Shown here: one piece after another, positions 24,918-32,636 of the stretch
How the letters are laid out: each line of letters opens with the position of its first letter
Position numbering within the stretch: the first letter of the stretch is position 1
Assembly (NCBI RefSeq): GCF_019038435.1
Contig: NZ_JAGPOX010000042.1
Coordinates: 1-62,247, forward strand
DNA from: Nocardia alni
GTDB taxonomy: Bacteria; Actinomycetota; Actinomycetes; Mycobacteriales; Mycobacteriaceae
Length of the DNA stretch: 62,247 bases
Direction: 5' to 3'
Position numbers and translations under genes: made by a program
Notes under the pieces: generated by a model
The model's input: the letters and a program-made list of their open reading frames with translations, nothing else
The model's database searches: none
What the model was told of the DNA's origin: nothing

Positions 24918-24967
24918 GACATGCCCGCCGAAATATGATGAGGGGCATATATTTCGACGGGCACGTC
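24918..24967 (-). repeat. 50-nt inverted-repeat element, copy 2
   Basis: The arms are 24918-24936 and 24949-24967 with a 12-base loop. Minus-strand RNA pairs at all 19 positions, two as G-U. Relative to copy 1 (20915-20964) one stem pair changes G-C to A-U on both sides and two others switch between Watson-Crick and G-U. Here it lies in the leader of the minus-strand PEP-mutase-like gene, 38 bases before its GTG, and about 150 bases upstream of the second porin array. Confidence 0.7.
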
Positions 24968-25117
24968 GGGTAGCCCGGTGGTCTTACGGAGGGGAACGAC
25001 TGAGGCCGAGGATCCGGCTGCAGTTCCGGTGCGTGCTCGACGAAGCTGGACGCCGTCCCGCCGCCCGTACGGGCCGCAAACAATATCGCTCGCATGTCGT
25101 CGTTCGTGCCAGAGGGT

Positions 25118-25250
25118 TTTCAATGAAGGCCACAATCATTTCATTGAAGGAAACGTCTCAATGAAGGGTTCTGCATTTTCTTTGAAGGAAACATTGCAAT
25201 GATGGCAACCGGTGTCCCAGGGTTGTAATGAATGTTTGGTGCAATGAAGG
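25118..25250 (+). promoter_or_regulatory. Array of seven TTTCAATGAAGG-type motifs upstream of porin cassette 2
   Basis: Units start at 25118, 25139, 25156, 25177, 25194, 25223 and 25239, so most lie 17-21 bases apart. Four of them extend to GAAGGAAAC. The array is followed by the same TGTGAATTGGGCTACCGTTC block seen in cassette 1, with TACCGT at 25283-25288 and no good -35 hexamer. That is what one expects of a promoter depending on a protein bound to the array. Confidence 0.65.
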
Positions 25251-25408
25251 AAACATACTCTGATAGAAACTGTGAATTGGGCTACCGTTCGCCCTGGTGC
25301 GTGTTCTGCCTGGTATACGGCCGTACCGTTTGCCGGGTTCATTGCAGTTCGCGCACCGCCGTAATGCCCTGCCTGTGGTGGGACATGCCGAGTATGTAGT
25401 GAGGACTG

Positions 25409-26071
25409 ATGAGGGAAATTCGAAATGCCGGTTCTGCCTGGGCTCTCCGGGCTGCCGGTATCACCGCGGCGGTCACCGCCGCGATCGGGCTGTTCTCGAC
25501 CGGCGCCGCCAACGCCGACACCTTTGTGGGGTTGCCGAACGGTCACGTGTCAGAGCCGGGTGTGACCATCGACAGCTTTGGAAACGCTGTAACTATTTCG
25601 CCGTCGCTGGCCGCTAACGGTGCCGGCCGTGTGGCCTGGCTGTCGTCGCATATCGTCACGAATGTGATCACCCCGCCAGGCACGGTTGGCCCGTGGAACG
25701 GCGCGGCTAACAGCCCAGGTACCAACAACTCCTCGACGCACGGGGCCTCGACCATGACGGTCGGCTACGTGATGGGTTGCCAGGTGTCGCTGGGTGAGCT
25801 GTCGGCGGGTGTCTCGGGTGAGATCAGCACGACGCCGACATTGTCGGGTTCGCTGTCGCTGCCGCTGTCACCCGGGCAGGTCAAGTGGGTCAACTACGAC
25901 TATCAGGATATGACGAGCAGTGGCCGTTACACCTTCGATCTGCAAGATCAGGAGGTCGAGGTCCAGGGGTGTGCCGGTTACGCGCAGGCCCGTGAGGTCG
26001 TGACGGTGGAGATCATCGGCAGCGACTACACCAAGCAGACCCTGTACGGCCAGCCGTTCAGCCTTGGCTGA
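25409..26071 (+). CDS. nfpA: MspA-family outer-membrane porin subunit, NfpA-like, copy 2
   Basis: 220 residues, same architecture as copy 1: signal peptide to GAANA, two cysteines, closing YGQPFSLG. The C-terminal half is nearly identical in protein to copy 1, while the first part of the mature protein differs (FVGLPNGHVSEPG against FVPLPDGHVVDPG, and the segment before NNSSTHGAS). DNA identity is complete over 25384-25466 and 25769-25896 against the matching stretches of copy 1, but synonymous changes are frequent between them. It probably pairs with the NfpB-like product that follows. Confidence 0.88.
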   Translation: MREIRNAGSAWALRAAGITAAVTAAIGLFSTGAANADTFVGLPNGHVSEPGVTIDSFGNAVTISPSLAANGAGRVAWLSSHIVTNVITPPGTVGPWNGAANSPGTNNSSTHGASTMTVGYVMGCQVSLGELSAGVSGEISTTPTLSGSLSLPLSPGQVKWVNYDYQDMTSSGRYTFDLQDQEVEVQGCAGYAQAREVVTVEIIGSDYTKQTLYGQPFSLG

Positions 26072-26132
26072 GTTCGCCGATAGTCACGCCCCTCTCGCTT
26101 CGGCGATCCCTAAATTTCGAGGAAATACCCCA

Positions 26133-26834
26133 ATGACAAATATTCGTAAGGGCACACTTGCCCGCGTTGTCGGCGTTGGAGTCGCCGCCACCGCAGCGTT
26201 CGGATACTTCTCGGTCGGCGGTGCCAACGCCGATGTCTACGTTCCCCTGCCGCCCAGCTCCATCAACGAGGTGATGGGTGACGGCACCAACGCACATGTC
26301 GACATCAGCGGTGAGTCGGCCAACATCAACCCGGGCATGGTGGCCTCGCCATTGAGCCGCAATGTGTGGACCACTGGGCACGCCCAAGTGAACCTCGCCG
26401 GTGGTGAGGCGAACAATTCCAAGACCTCGACTCACCTGACCGTCGGCTATATCGTCGCCTGCCAGGTGGACCTGTCCGGTGGGATGACTCCGGAAGCGGC
26501 CGGTGGCGTCACGGTCACTCCGGGGACCAGCAGCACCGCGACCTCCTATTCCGGCACCGGCACCCTCGGGACGACGTTGACCCTCGGGGCCGGGCAGGCC
26601 AAGGAACTGAACATTCTGGACTCCGAGGTACCGGACGACTTCGGCACCGACACGCACCACCCATGGCAAGGTGTCACCGGCCCGCATCAGAGCATGACCT
26701 GGCACGACGAAGAGTTCAATGTGGACGGCTGCGGCGGTTACGCACAGGCGCGGTCGTTCGCCACGGCGGCGGTCTACACGCCCCACGGCACCGGCTATGT
26801 CACTGCGTACGGTAAGCCGTTCAGTATCGGTTAA
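26133..26834 (+). CDS. nfpB: MspA-family outer-membrane porin subunit, NfpB-like, copy 2
   Basis: 233 residues with signal peptide ending GGANA, then the same order of blocks as the first NfpB-like protein. Differences sit mainly in the N-terminal mature region and in surface positions, for example GYIVACQVD for GYIVGCQVD and DTHHPWQG for DSHYSWQQ. The latter alters charge and histidine content where a channel constriction might lie. It starts 61 bases after the NfpA-like stop and ends before a strong terminator. Confidence 0.88.
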   Translation: MTNIRKGTLARVVGVGVAATAAFGYFSVGGANADVYVPLPPSSINEVMGDGTNAHVDISGESANINPGMVASPLSRNVWTTGHAQVNLAGGEANNSKTSTHLTVGYIVACQVDLSGGMTPEAAGGVTVTPGTSSTATSYSGTGTLGTTLTLGAGQAKELNILDSEVPDDFGTDTHHPWQGVTGPHQSMTWHDEEFNVDGCGGYAQARSFATAAVYTPHGTGYVTAYGKPFSIG

Positions 26835-26873
26835 CCGCATCGGTCGACCGGACTGGCCGACCGGGTGAACGAC

Positions 26874-26918
26874 AAAACCCCTGCTGTGTATACCGACCGG
26901 ATGCACAGCAGGGGTTTT
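26874..26918 (+). terminator. Rho-independent terminator after porin cassette 2
   Basis: A perfect 15-base stem (AAAACCCCTGCTGTG at 26874-26888 with its complement at 26904-26918), a 15-base loop and a final TTTT. It is of the same design as the terminator after cassette 1. Confidence 0.85.
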
Positions 26919-26988
26919 GCGGTATGTGGAGACGTGGGGAGTCGATGTAAGACGTGCGGTAGCGGGTATGCAAGGAGGCTGGAGTGTG

Positions 26989-27003
26989 TTTCAATGATTG
27001 AAA
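26989..27003. promoter_or_regulatory. Palindrome TTTCAATGATTGAAA upstream of the IclR gene
   Basis: Perfect 6-base arms around TGA, 138 bases before the IclR start. The left half TTTCAATGA is the core of the units repeated fifteen times in the two porin arrays. It is a candidate autoregulatory site of the IclR protein and suggests that the same protein reads the arrays. Confidence 0.55.
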
Positions 27004-27141
27004 TTGTTATCAATACACAGCCAACTCTAAGCGGACCGGCAGGGCCCAGACAGGCTCGTTGGACAAAGTCGTAACCCTTGTACTCGCAGAGTCGCGAGGT
27101 GGTTTCGCGTGTCCCGGAAATGACCGGAAGGTAAGTCGTTC

Positions 27142-28023
27142 ATGGCCAGATATTCCAACGGGGAGTCTGTTTTCTCCCGTTTGGCACGGTTGTTGGAGGC
27201 GTTCGAGGATGACAAGCCGGTTATTACCGTCTCTGAACTGTCGAAGCGGACCGGCCTGTCGTTACCGACGGTCTCCAGAATGGTGTCCGAGCTGGTCGAG
27301 CGCGGATGGTTGCAGCGCGACGCGGACCGCCGGGTCTGGATCGGCCTGCGAATGTGGGAACTTGTCTCCCGCGCCGCCCCGACACGTGATCTTGTGCGCA
27401 CCGCGACGCCCTATATGACAGAACTCAGTGCGCGAATCGGACAAAACGTGCATTTGAGTGTGCGGCAGGGATATGAGGCAATGTTCGTCGAGTTGCTCTC
27501 CGCGCCCAATGCGGTGCCGACTGTGCTCAGCGGGCCCGGCGCGCGACTGCCGCTGCACGCCTCGGCGCCCGGTCTCGTACTGCTGGCCTACGCGCCCTCC
27601 GGGGTGCAGGAGGCCGTGTTGTCGGGTGCGCTGCCGGCGCTGTCGCCGCGCACCGTGACCGATCCGCACGCACTACGGGCGCTGCTGAGCGAGATTCGCC
27701 GTACCGGCGCGGCGTACTGTCCCGGCCTGATCGACCCGGCCAACACCGCGATCGCGGTCCCCGTGCGTTCCACCGGCCGCGAGGTGGTGGCGGCGCTGTC
27801 GGCGATCGTGCCCAATACCGAGGGCGCCCGGTCGGTCGTGCCGCTGCTGCGCACCGCGGGTGCGCAGGTCAGCCGTGCCCTGGCCGACCGGAACACGCCG
27901 AAGTGGCAGCCGGAGGACGGGGAATCCGAGGGATCGGAGGATCGAAATAGCACGGGTCCATCGGTTCGGTCGTTATCGCTGGGGCTCGGCATGTTCGGGT
28001 CACAGGCGGCCGCCGCCACTTAG
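27142..28023 (+). CDS. IclR family transcriptional regulator
   Basis: 293 residues. N-terminal winged helix (about residues 8-70: SRLARLLEAFEDDKPVITVSELSKR, GLSLPTVSRMVSELVERGWLQRD) and C-terminal IclR effector domain (VHLSVRQGYEAMFVELL, LPLHASAPGLVLLAY, AIAVPVRSTGREVVAALS). The last ~45 residues are a polar tail. GGAAGG precedes the ATG. It lies directly downstream of porin cassette 2, behind its own palindrome, and is the only regulator adjacent to the cassettes. Its effector is unknown; control of outer-membrane uptake is inference. Confidence 0.9.
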   Translation: MARYSNGESVFSRLARLLEAFEDDKPVITVSELSKRTGLSLPTVSRMVSELVERGWLQRDADRRVWIGLRMWELVSRAAPTRDLVRTATPYMTELSARIGQNVHLSVRQGYEAMFVELLSAPNAVPTVLSGPGARLPLHASAPGLVLLAYAPSGVQEAVLSGALPALSPRTVTDPHALRALLSEIRRTGAAYCPGLIDPANTAIAVPVRSTGREVVAALSAIVPNTEGARSVVPLLRTAGAQVSRALADRNTPKWQPEDGESEGSEDRNSTGPSVRSLSLGLGMFGSQAAAAT

Positions 28024-28114
28024 CGCAGCGGCGTCGGCCGGTTCGTCCTGTTCACAGCTATCTCGCAGCCTCGGTCCAGGTCAGACCTAGTGTGTCGGTC
28101 GAGGCTCGACAACC

Positions 28115-30127
28115 ATGACCGAGACTGCCTCCGCGACCGAGGTCGTGGCGCCCGGATCCCTGAGCGCGGCGCCCGCCGCTCGACAGACCGGATCGCGGCC
28201 GCGATGGGAATTACCCGCGCTGGGCCTGTTGCTGATCATCACGGCCGTCGCGTACTGCTGGGATCTGAGCGCGACCGGCTGGGGTAACGACTTCTATGCA
28301 GCGGCGGTGCAGTCCGGCACCCAGTCGTGGAAGGCATTCTTCTTCGGCTCGCTCGATCCGGGCAATATCGTCACCGTCGACAAGACGCCGCTGTCCCTGT
28401 GGCCGATGGAACTGTCCGGCCGGATCTTCGGATTCAGTAGCCTGAGCATGCTCTTGCCGGAGGTAGTGCTCGGGGTGGCCTCGGTGGCGCTGCTTCGAGC
28501 GAGCGTACGGCGCTCGTTCGGTCCCGCCGCGGGGCTGCTGGCCGGGCTGGTGCTTGCCCTCACCCCGGTGGCGGCCTTGATGTTCCGGTACAACAACCCC
28601 GACGCGATGCTGACCTTCCTGATCATCGCGGCGGCCTGGGCCATGACGCGGGCGCTCGGCGATGGGCGCTGGCGGTGGCTGGCGCTCACCGGCGCGTTCA
28701 TCGGACTGGGTTTCCTGGCCAAGCAACTGCAGGTGATGCTGGTCGTACCCGGTCTGGTGCTGGGGTATCTGGTGGCCGGGCCGCCGCGGCTGGGCAAGCG
28801 GCTGGCGCAGCTGTGCGCCGCGGGAGTGGCCGTAGTGGTCAGCGCCGGATGGTGGGTGCTGGCCGCGCAGCTGTGGCCCGCGTCGTCGCGGCCGTATTTC
28901 GGTGGGTCGCAGAACAACTCGATCCTGGATCTGACCGTGGGCTACAACGGGATCCAGCGGCTGGACACCTCGGGCTTCGGCCCGCGCGCCGGGACGCCCG
29001 GCATCACCCGGCTGTTCGGGCCCGAGCTGGCGGGGCAGATCACCTGGCTGGTCCCGGCCGCGCTCGTGCTGGGCGTGGCGGGGATCGCGCTGCGGGGGCG
29101 CGCCGGGCGTACCGACGGGGCGCGCGGGGCGCTGGTGCTGTGGGGTGTCTGGCTGGTGGTGGCCGGGCTGGTGTTCAGCTTCATGAACGGCACCTTCCAC
29201 CAGTACTACACGCTGACCATGGCCCCGGCGATCGCGGCGCTGATCGGCGGCGGGGCCGTGCTGGTGTGGCGGGAGCGCGACAGGGTGTGGCCGCGGGCGG
29301 CGCTGGCGGTGAGCATGCTGCTGACCGTGGCGATGGCGTGGGTGACGCTGTCGCGCACGCCCGATTTCGTGCCGTGGCTGCGGTGGGTGGTGCTGGTCGC
29401 CGGGATCGTGGCGGCGGTCGCGGTGGTCGTGCCGGTGTCCGGTCGGGTGTCGGCCGTCGTTCTGGGGCTGGCGATCCTGGTCGGGCTGGCCGGGCCGGTG
29501 TCGTACACCGTCGACACGCTGGCGTCGGGGCATTCCGGCGATGGCGGCGGGTTCGCTGCGGGGCCGCAGGTGCCCGGGGCGTCGATGTTCGGTGGACCTC
29601 CAGGGGGAGGTCATCACGGCGGTGGACACCGCGGCGGGGCGCAGCTGCCCGGCGATCCCGGTGCCGGGTCGCAGGCACCCGGCAGGCCCGGTACCGGTGC
29701 GCCCGGTGCGGGGATGCCGATGCCCGGCGGTGCGCCGGGTGGACCAGGGCACGGTGGCGGACCCGGTGGTTGGGATCAGGGTCCGTCGCAGCAGGTCGTG
29801 AATTTGCTGAAAACCGATGCGGGCAGGTTCATCTGGCCCGGTGCGGCCGTCAGCTCGCACGGGGCGAACAGCTATCAGCTGGCCGCCGGCGTGCCGGTGA
29901 TGTCGATCGGCGGCTTCAGCGGCGGTGATCCCGCGCCGACGCTCGCGCATTTCCAGCAGTACGTGGCACAGAGGAAGATCCACTACTTCATCGCCGGAGG
30001 ATTCCACGGGCCGGACTCGGACGACAACAGCGAGAGCGCGAAGATCGCCGCGTGGGTGCAGCAGCATTACACCGCGAAGACGGTCGACGGTGTGACGATG
30101 TACGACCTGTCCGGGGCCGCGCACTGA
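28115..30127 (+). CDS. GT39-family membrane glycosyltransferase (ArnT/PMT-like)
   Basis: 670 residues. About a dozen hydrophobic segments span residues 30-470, after an N-terminal loop TGWGNDFYAAAV with the catalytic-type Asp and before VDKTPLSLW, both typical of actinobacterial GT39 proteins that use polyprenyl-phosphate sugars. A His/Gly/Pro-rich linker (about residues 485-560) leads to a soluble C-terminal domain (VVNLLKTDAGRFIWPGAAVSSHGAN). It would decorate envelope lipids or proteins on the outer face of the membrane. It lies 91 bases after the IclR gene on the same strand; whether it is controlled by it is unclear. Confidence 0.88.
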   Translation: MTETASATEVVAPGSLSAAPAARQTGSRPRWELPALGLLLIITAVAYCWDLSATGWGNDFYAAAVQSGTQSWKAFFFGSLDPGNIVTVDKTPLSLWPMELSGRIFGFSSLSMLLPEVVLGVASVALLRASVRRSFGPAAGLLAGLVLALTPVAALMFRYNNPDAMLTFLIIAAAWAMTRALGDGRWRWLALTGAFIGLGFLAKQLQVMLVVPGLVLGYLVAGPPRLGKRLAQLCAAGVAVVVSAGWWVLAAQLWPASSRPYFGGSQNNSILDLTVGYNGIQRLDTSGFGPRAGTPGITRLFGPELAGQITWLVPAALVLGVAGIALRGRAGRTDGARGALVLWGVWLVVAGLVFSFMNGTFHQYYTLTMAPAIAALIGGGAVLVWRERDRVWPRAALAVSMLLTVAMAWVTLSRTPDFVPWLRWVVLVAGIVAAVAVVVPVSGRVSAVVLGLAILVGLAGPVSYTVDTLASGHSGDGGGFAAGPQVPGASMFGGPPGGGHHGGGHRGGAQLPGDPGAGSQAPGRPGTGAPGAGMPMPGGAPGGPGHGGGPGGWDQGPSQQVVNLLKTDAGRFIWPGAAVSSHGANSYQLAAGVPVMSIGGFSGGDPAPTLAHFQQYVAQRKIHYFIAGGFHGPDSDDNSESAKIAAWVQQHYTAKTVDGVTMYDLSGAAH

Positions 30128-30151
30128 GGCTGGGGCGCAGCACTTTTCGTA

Positions 30152-30202
30152 TCGGCCGGGATCCGCATTCGCCACCACGGTGGTGAGTGCGGTCCCGGCC
30201 GA
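30152..30202. terminator. Long GC-rich hairpin after the glycosyltransferase
   Basis: The arms begin TCGGCCGGGA and end TCCCGGCCGA, giving a stem of over 20 pairs with one bulge and a very short loop. It is flanked by TTTTCG and CGAAAA. It can end transcription from either side and separates the glycosyltransferase from the TetR-MFS unit. Confidence 0.7.
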
Positions 30203-30277
30203 AAACGTTCCGGGATGACCGGAGGCATGTCGGGATGACGGACGGGACGGTGTAACCCGGGTCACTGAAGTTGCACT

Positions 30278-30306
30278 TTCTGAAAAATTGCACTTTGTGC
30301 TATTTT
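30278..30306 (+). promoter_or_regulatory. Leaderless promoter and operator of the TetR-MFS unit
   Basis: TTCTGA (30278-30283), 17 bases, then TATTTT (30301-30306), with the GTG start at 30313 about where transcription would begin, and no ribosome site. TTGCACTTT occurs twice (30271 and 30288) in direct repeat over the -35 region and could be the repressor site. Confidence 0.5.
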
Positions 30307-30312
30307 TTGGGT

Positions 30313-30957
30313 GTGTCCCTGTTGGAAGACGATCCGCGGCCGGTCGGGCTGCGTGAGCAGAAGAAGCGTCAGACGAGACTCGAGCTGTGCCGGGCCGCGC
30401 GAACGCTGGTGCTCGAGCGGGGGCTGGACGCGACCACGGTGGAGGATGTGGCGCTGGCGGCGGGGGTGTCGCCGCGCACGTTCTTCAACTACTACGAGAG
30501 CAAGCTGGATGCCGTCGTCGGCCCGGTCGGCGATATCGGCACACCCCGGACGCGGGAGCAGTTCATCGCGGGCGGACCGACGGGGGTGCTGATCGAGGAC
30601 CTGTCCCAGCTCTTCGCCGCCGGGTTGGAGTCCGAAAATCAGGTGCTCGAGGATATTTCGGTCATCAAGGAGCTCGTCCAGGCCGAGCCGCGGGTGATCG
30701 CGGCCTTCGCCGCCTCGGGCGCGCGGCACGAGAGTGCCGTCTCCGAACTGCTGTACGCGCGCATGGGCGATGATTTCACGCCTGAATTCGCTTCTCTCAC
30801 AGCGGCATTGATGTCAGCCCTGACGATGCGCGCCGCGCTGTCGCTGGGCGGTGACCGGAATCGGTCGCTGGTCGATGCACTACACGAGCACCGCGCGATG
30901 GCCGCGCGGTTGTTCGCGCCCACCACTGAGCCCACCGATGACAGGAGACGGGGATGA
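30313..30957 (+). CDS. TetR family regulator of an MFS exporter
   Basis: 214 residues from GTG. Helix-turn-helix is clear: TRLELCRAARTLVLERGLDATTVEDVALAAGVSPRTFFNYYESKLDA. Its stop overlaps the MFS start (ATGA), the standard repressor-pump layout. The transcript is probably leaderless because a -10 box ends six bases before the GTG. The pump's substrates presumably act as inducers. Confidence 0.9.
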   Translation: MSLLEDDPRPVGLREQKKRQTRLELCRAARTLVLERGLDATTVEDVALAAGVSPRTFFNYYESKLDAVVGPVGDIGTPRTREQFIAGGPTGVLIEDLSQLFAAGLESENQVLEDISVIKELVQAEPRVIAAFAASGARHESAVSELLYARMGDDFTPEFASLTAALMSALTMRAALSLGGDRNRSLVDALHEHRAMAARLFAPTTEPTDDRRRG

Positions 30958-32582
30958 CGATGAGGGACGCGGCGCCGCCGGCGCCGATTGTCTTGACGCA
31001 GAAGAGAGTATGGCTGATTTTTTCCGCGCTGATCGCGGGAATGTTCCTGGCCGGCCTGGATCAGACGATCGTGGGAACCGCCATGCCGACCATCGTCGGT
31101 CATCTGGGCGGCGTCTCCCATATGGCTTGGACGGCAACGTCATACCTGCTCGCCACCACCATCGTGATGCCGATCTACGGCAAGTTCGGCGATATGTTCG
31201 GCCGGCGCTGGTTGTTCCTGTTCGCGATCGCGGTCTTCACCGCCGCGTCCATCGGCGCCGCGCTGTCCACGGGTTTCTGGGAATTCGTGGTGTTCCGCGG
31301 GCTGCAGGGCGTCGGCGGCGGTGGCCTGATGATCCTGGCGCAGGCCATCATCGCCGATATCGTGCCCGCGAAGGACCGCGGGAAGTACATGGCGCCGATG
31401 GGCGCGATCTTCGGGGTCACCTCGGTGGCCGGGCCGCTGCTCGGCGGTCTGTTCGCCGATCACCTCGGCTGGCAGTGGTGCTTCTGGATCAACGTGCCGG
31501 TCGGGCTCATCGCGCTGGGTATCGCGTCGCGATATCTGACGATTCCCACTCACCGGCCCGCGACGCGGCCGGATTACCTCGGCGCCCTGCTGATGTCGGC
31601 CGGCACCACGCTGCTGATCCTGATCACCGATTGGGGCGGTAAACAGTACGCCTGGGGCTCGGCGGCGATCCTGTCGATGGTCGCGGCCTTCGTGATCGTG
31701 GTGGCGCTGTTCGTGGCCGTCGAGGCGCGGGCGCAGGAGCCGATGCTGCCGCTGTGGCTGTTCCGCAACCGCACGTTCGTGCTGACCTCGGCGATCGGGC
31801 TGATCGTCGGCCTGACCATGTTCGCGGCGCTGGCGTTCCTCCCGACGTACCTGCAAATGGCAACGGGCGCATCGGCTTCGGTGTCCGGACTGCTGCTGAT
31901 TCCGATGATGGTCGGTCTGATGCTCACGCTGACCGCCTCGATGGCGGTGATCACCAAGACCGGCCGCTACCGGATCTTCCCGCCGATCGGGGCGCTGCTC
32001 ATGATCGCGGGCATGCTCTGGATGACGCAGTTGACCGCGCACACCACGATGTGGGTGGTCTCGGCGCAGCTGTTCGTGATCGGCGCCGGTCTCGGGCTGA
32101 TCATGCAGATCATCGTGCTGGTGGTGCAGAATGCGGTGCGGCCCGACCAGATCGGCACCGCGACCAGTGCCAACAACTACTTCCGGGAGATGGGCGGCGC
32201 GATCGGGGTCGCGATCTTCGGAAGTATTTTCACCACTCGGCTGACCTCGGGACTGACCGACGTGTTCAAGACGCACTGGCAGGAGGCCCTCGGCGCGCAC
32301 CTCAGTGCGGGCGGGCTGGTGCCCGCGGTGGTCAAGCACCTGCCCGCGGACCTGCACGACGCGATCGTCGATGCGTACGCGCACGCGCTGATTCCGGGGT
32401 TCTGGTACATCATTCCCGGTGCGGTGCTGGCGTTCGTGCTGTCGCTGTTCATCCCGCAGATGGCGCTGTCGGACGAGGCCGGGATGGTGGCGCGTGGCGA
32501 GGCGGTGCTGGAGGAGAGGGACGAGCCCGACGCCCCGGCCGGAGGCTCCGAGGCGGATCCCGAACTCGTTCGCGGGCACTGA
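30954..32582 (+). CDS. DHA2-family MFS drug exporter (14 transmembrane segments)
   Basis: 542 residues with 14 predicted transmembrane helices. Family motifs include GLDQTIVGTAMPTIV in helix 1 (motif D1) and GKFGDMFGRRWLF between helices 2 and 3 (motif A), plus VAGPLLGGLFADHLGW in helix 5 (motif C of antiporters). These are proton-driven multidrug exporters of the EmrB/QacA type. AGGAGACGGGG precedes the ATG. A strong hairpin (32583-32623) follows. Confidence 0.93.
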   Translation: MTMRDAAPPAPIVLTQKRVWLIFSALIAGMFLAGLDQTIVGTAMPTIVGHLGGVSHMAWTATSYLLATTIVMPIYGKFGDMFGRRWLFLFAIAVFTAASIGAALSTGFWEFVVFRGLQGVGGGGLMILAQAIIADIVPAKDRGKYMAPMGAIFGVTSVAGPLLGGLFADHLGWQWCFWINVPVGLIALGIASRYLTIPTHRPATRPDYLGALLMSAGTTLLILITDWGGKQYAWGSAAILSMVAAFVIVVALFVAVEARAQEPMLPLWLFRNRTFVLTSAIGLIVGLTMFAALAFLPTYLQMATGASASVSGLLLIPMMVGLMLTLTASMAVITKTGRYRIFPPIGALLMIAGMLWMTQLTAHTTMWVVSAQLFVIGAGLGLIMQIIVLVVQNAVRPDQIGTATSANNYFREMGGAIGVAIFGSIFTTRLTSGLTDVFKTHWQEALGAHLSAGGLVPAVVKHLPADLHDAIVDAYAHALIPGFWYIIPGAVLAFVLSLFIPQMALSDEAGMVARGEAVLEERDEPDAPAGGSEADPELVRGH

Positions 32583-32623
32583 GGTTCGCCGCTCCAGCGA
32601 GATTCTCGGTGCAGCGGCGAACC
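32583..32623. terminator. Bidirectional terminator between the MFS and aldo/keto reductase genes
   Basis: Perfect 11-base arms GGTTCGCCGCT (32583-32593) and AGCGGCGAACC (32613-32623) between two convergent genes, with a 19-base loop. There is no T-run, as is common in high-GC actinomycetes. Confidence 0.7.
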
Positions 32624-32636
32624 CCTCGGAATCGAT

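Noticed and set aside
24881..25135. N-terminal extension of the PEP-mutase-like enzyme through the hairpin element
   Set aside because: The family starts close to GTG 24880. The upstream frame is open but the stem changes fit RNA pairing at least as well as coding, so it was not annotated.
25232..25399. 55-codon Cys-rich frame ending just before nfpA copy 2
   Set aside because: The matching frame in cassette 1 stops after eight codons and the conserved promoter block lies inside it, so it is probably not translated.
28211..30265. 684-codon minus-strand frame across the GT39 gene
   Set aside because: Antisense shadow frame of a GC-rich gene, rich in Arg, His and Gln, with no motif.
31140..32579. 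479-codon minus-strand frame opposite the MFS exporter
   Set aside because: Shadow of the transporter gene; highly charged low-complexity product.
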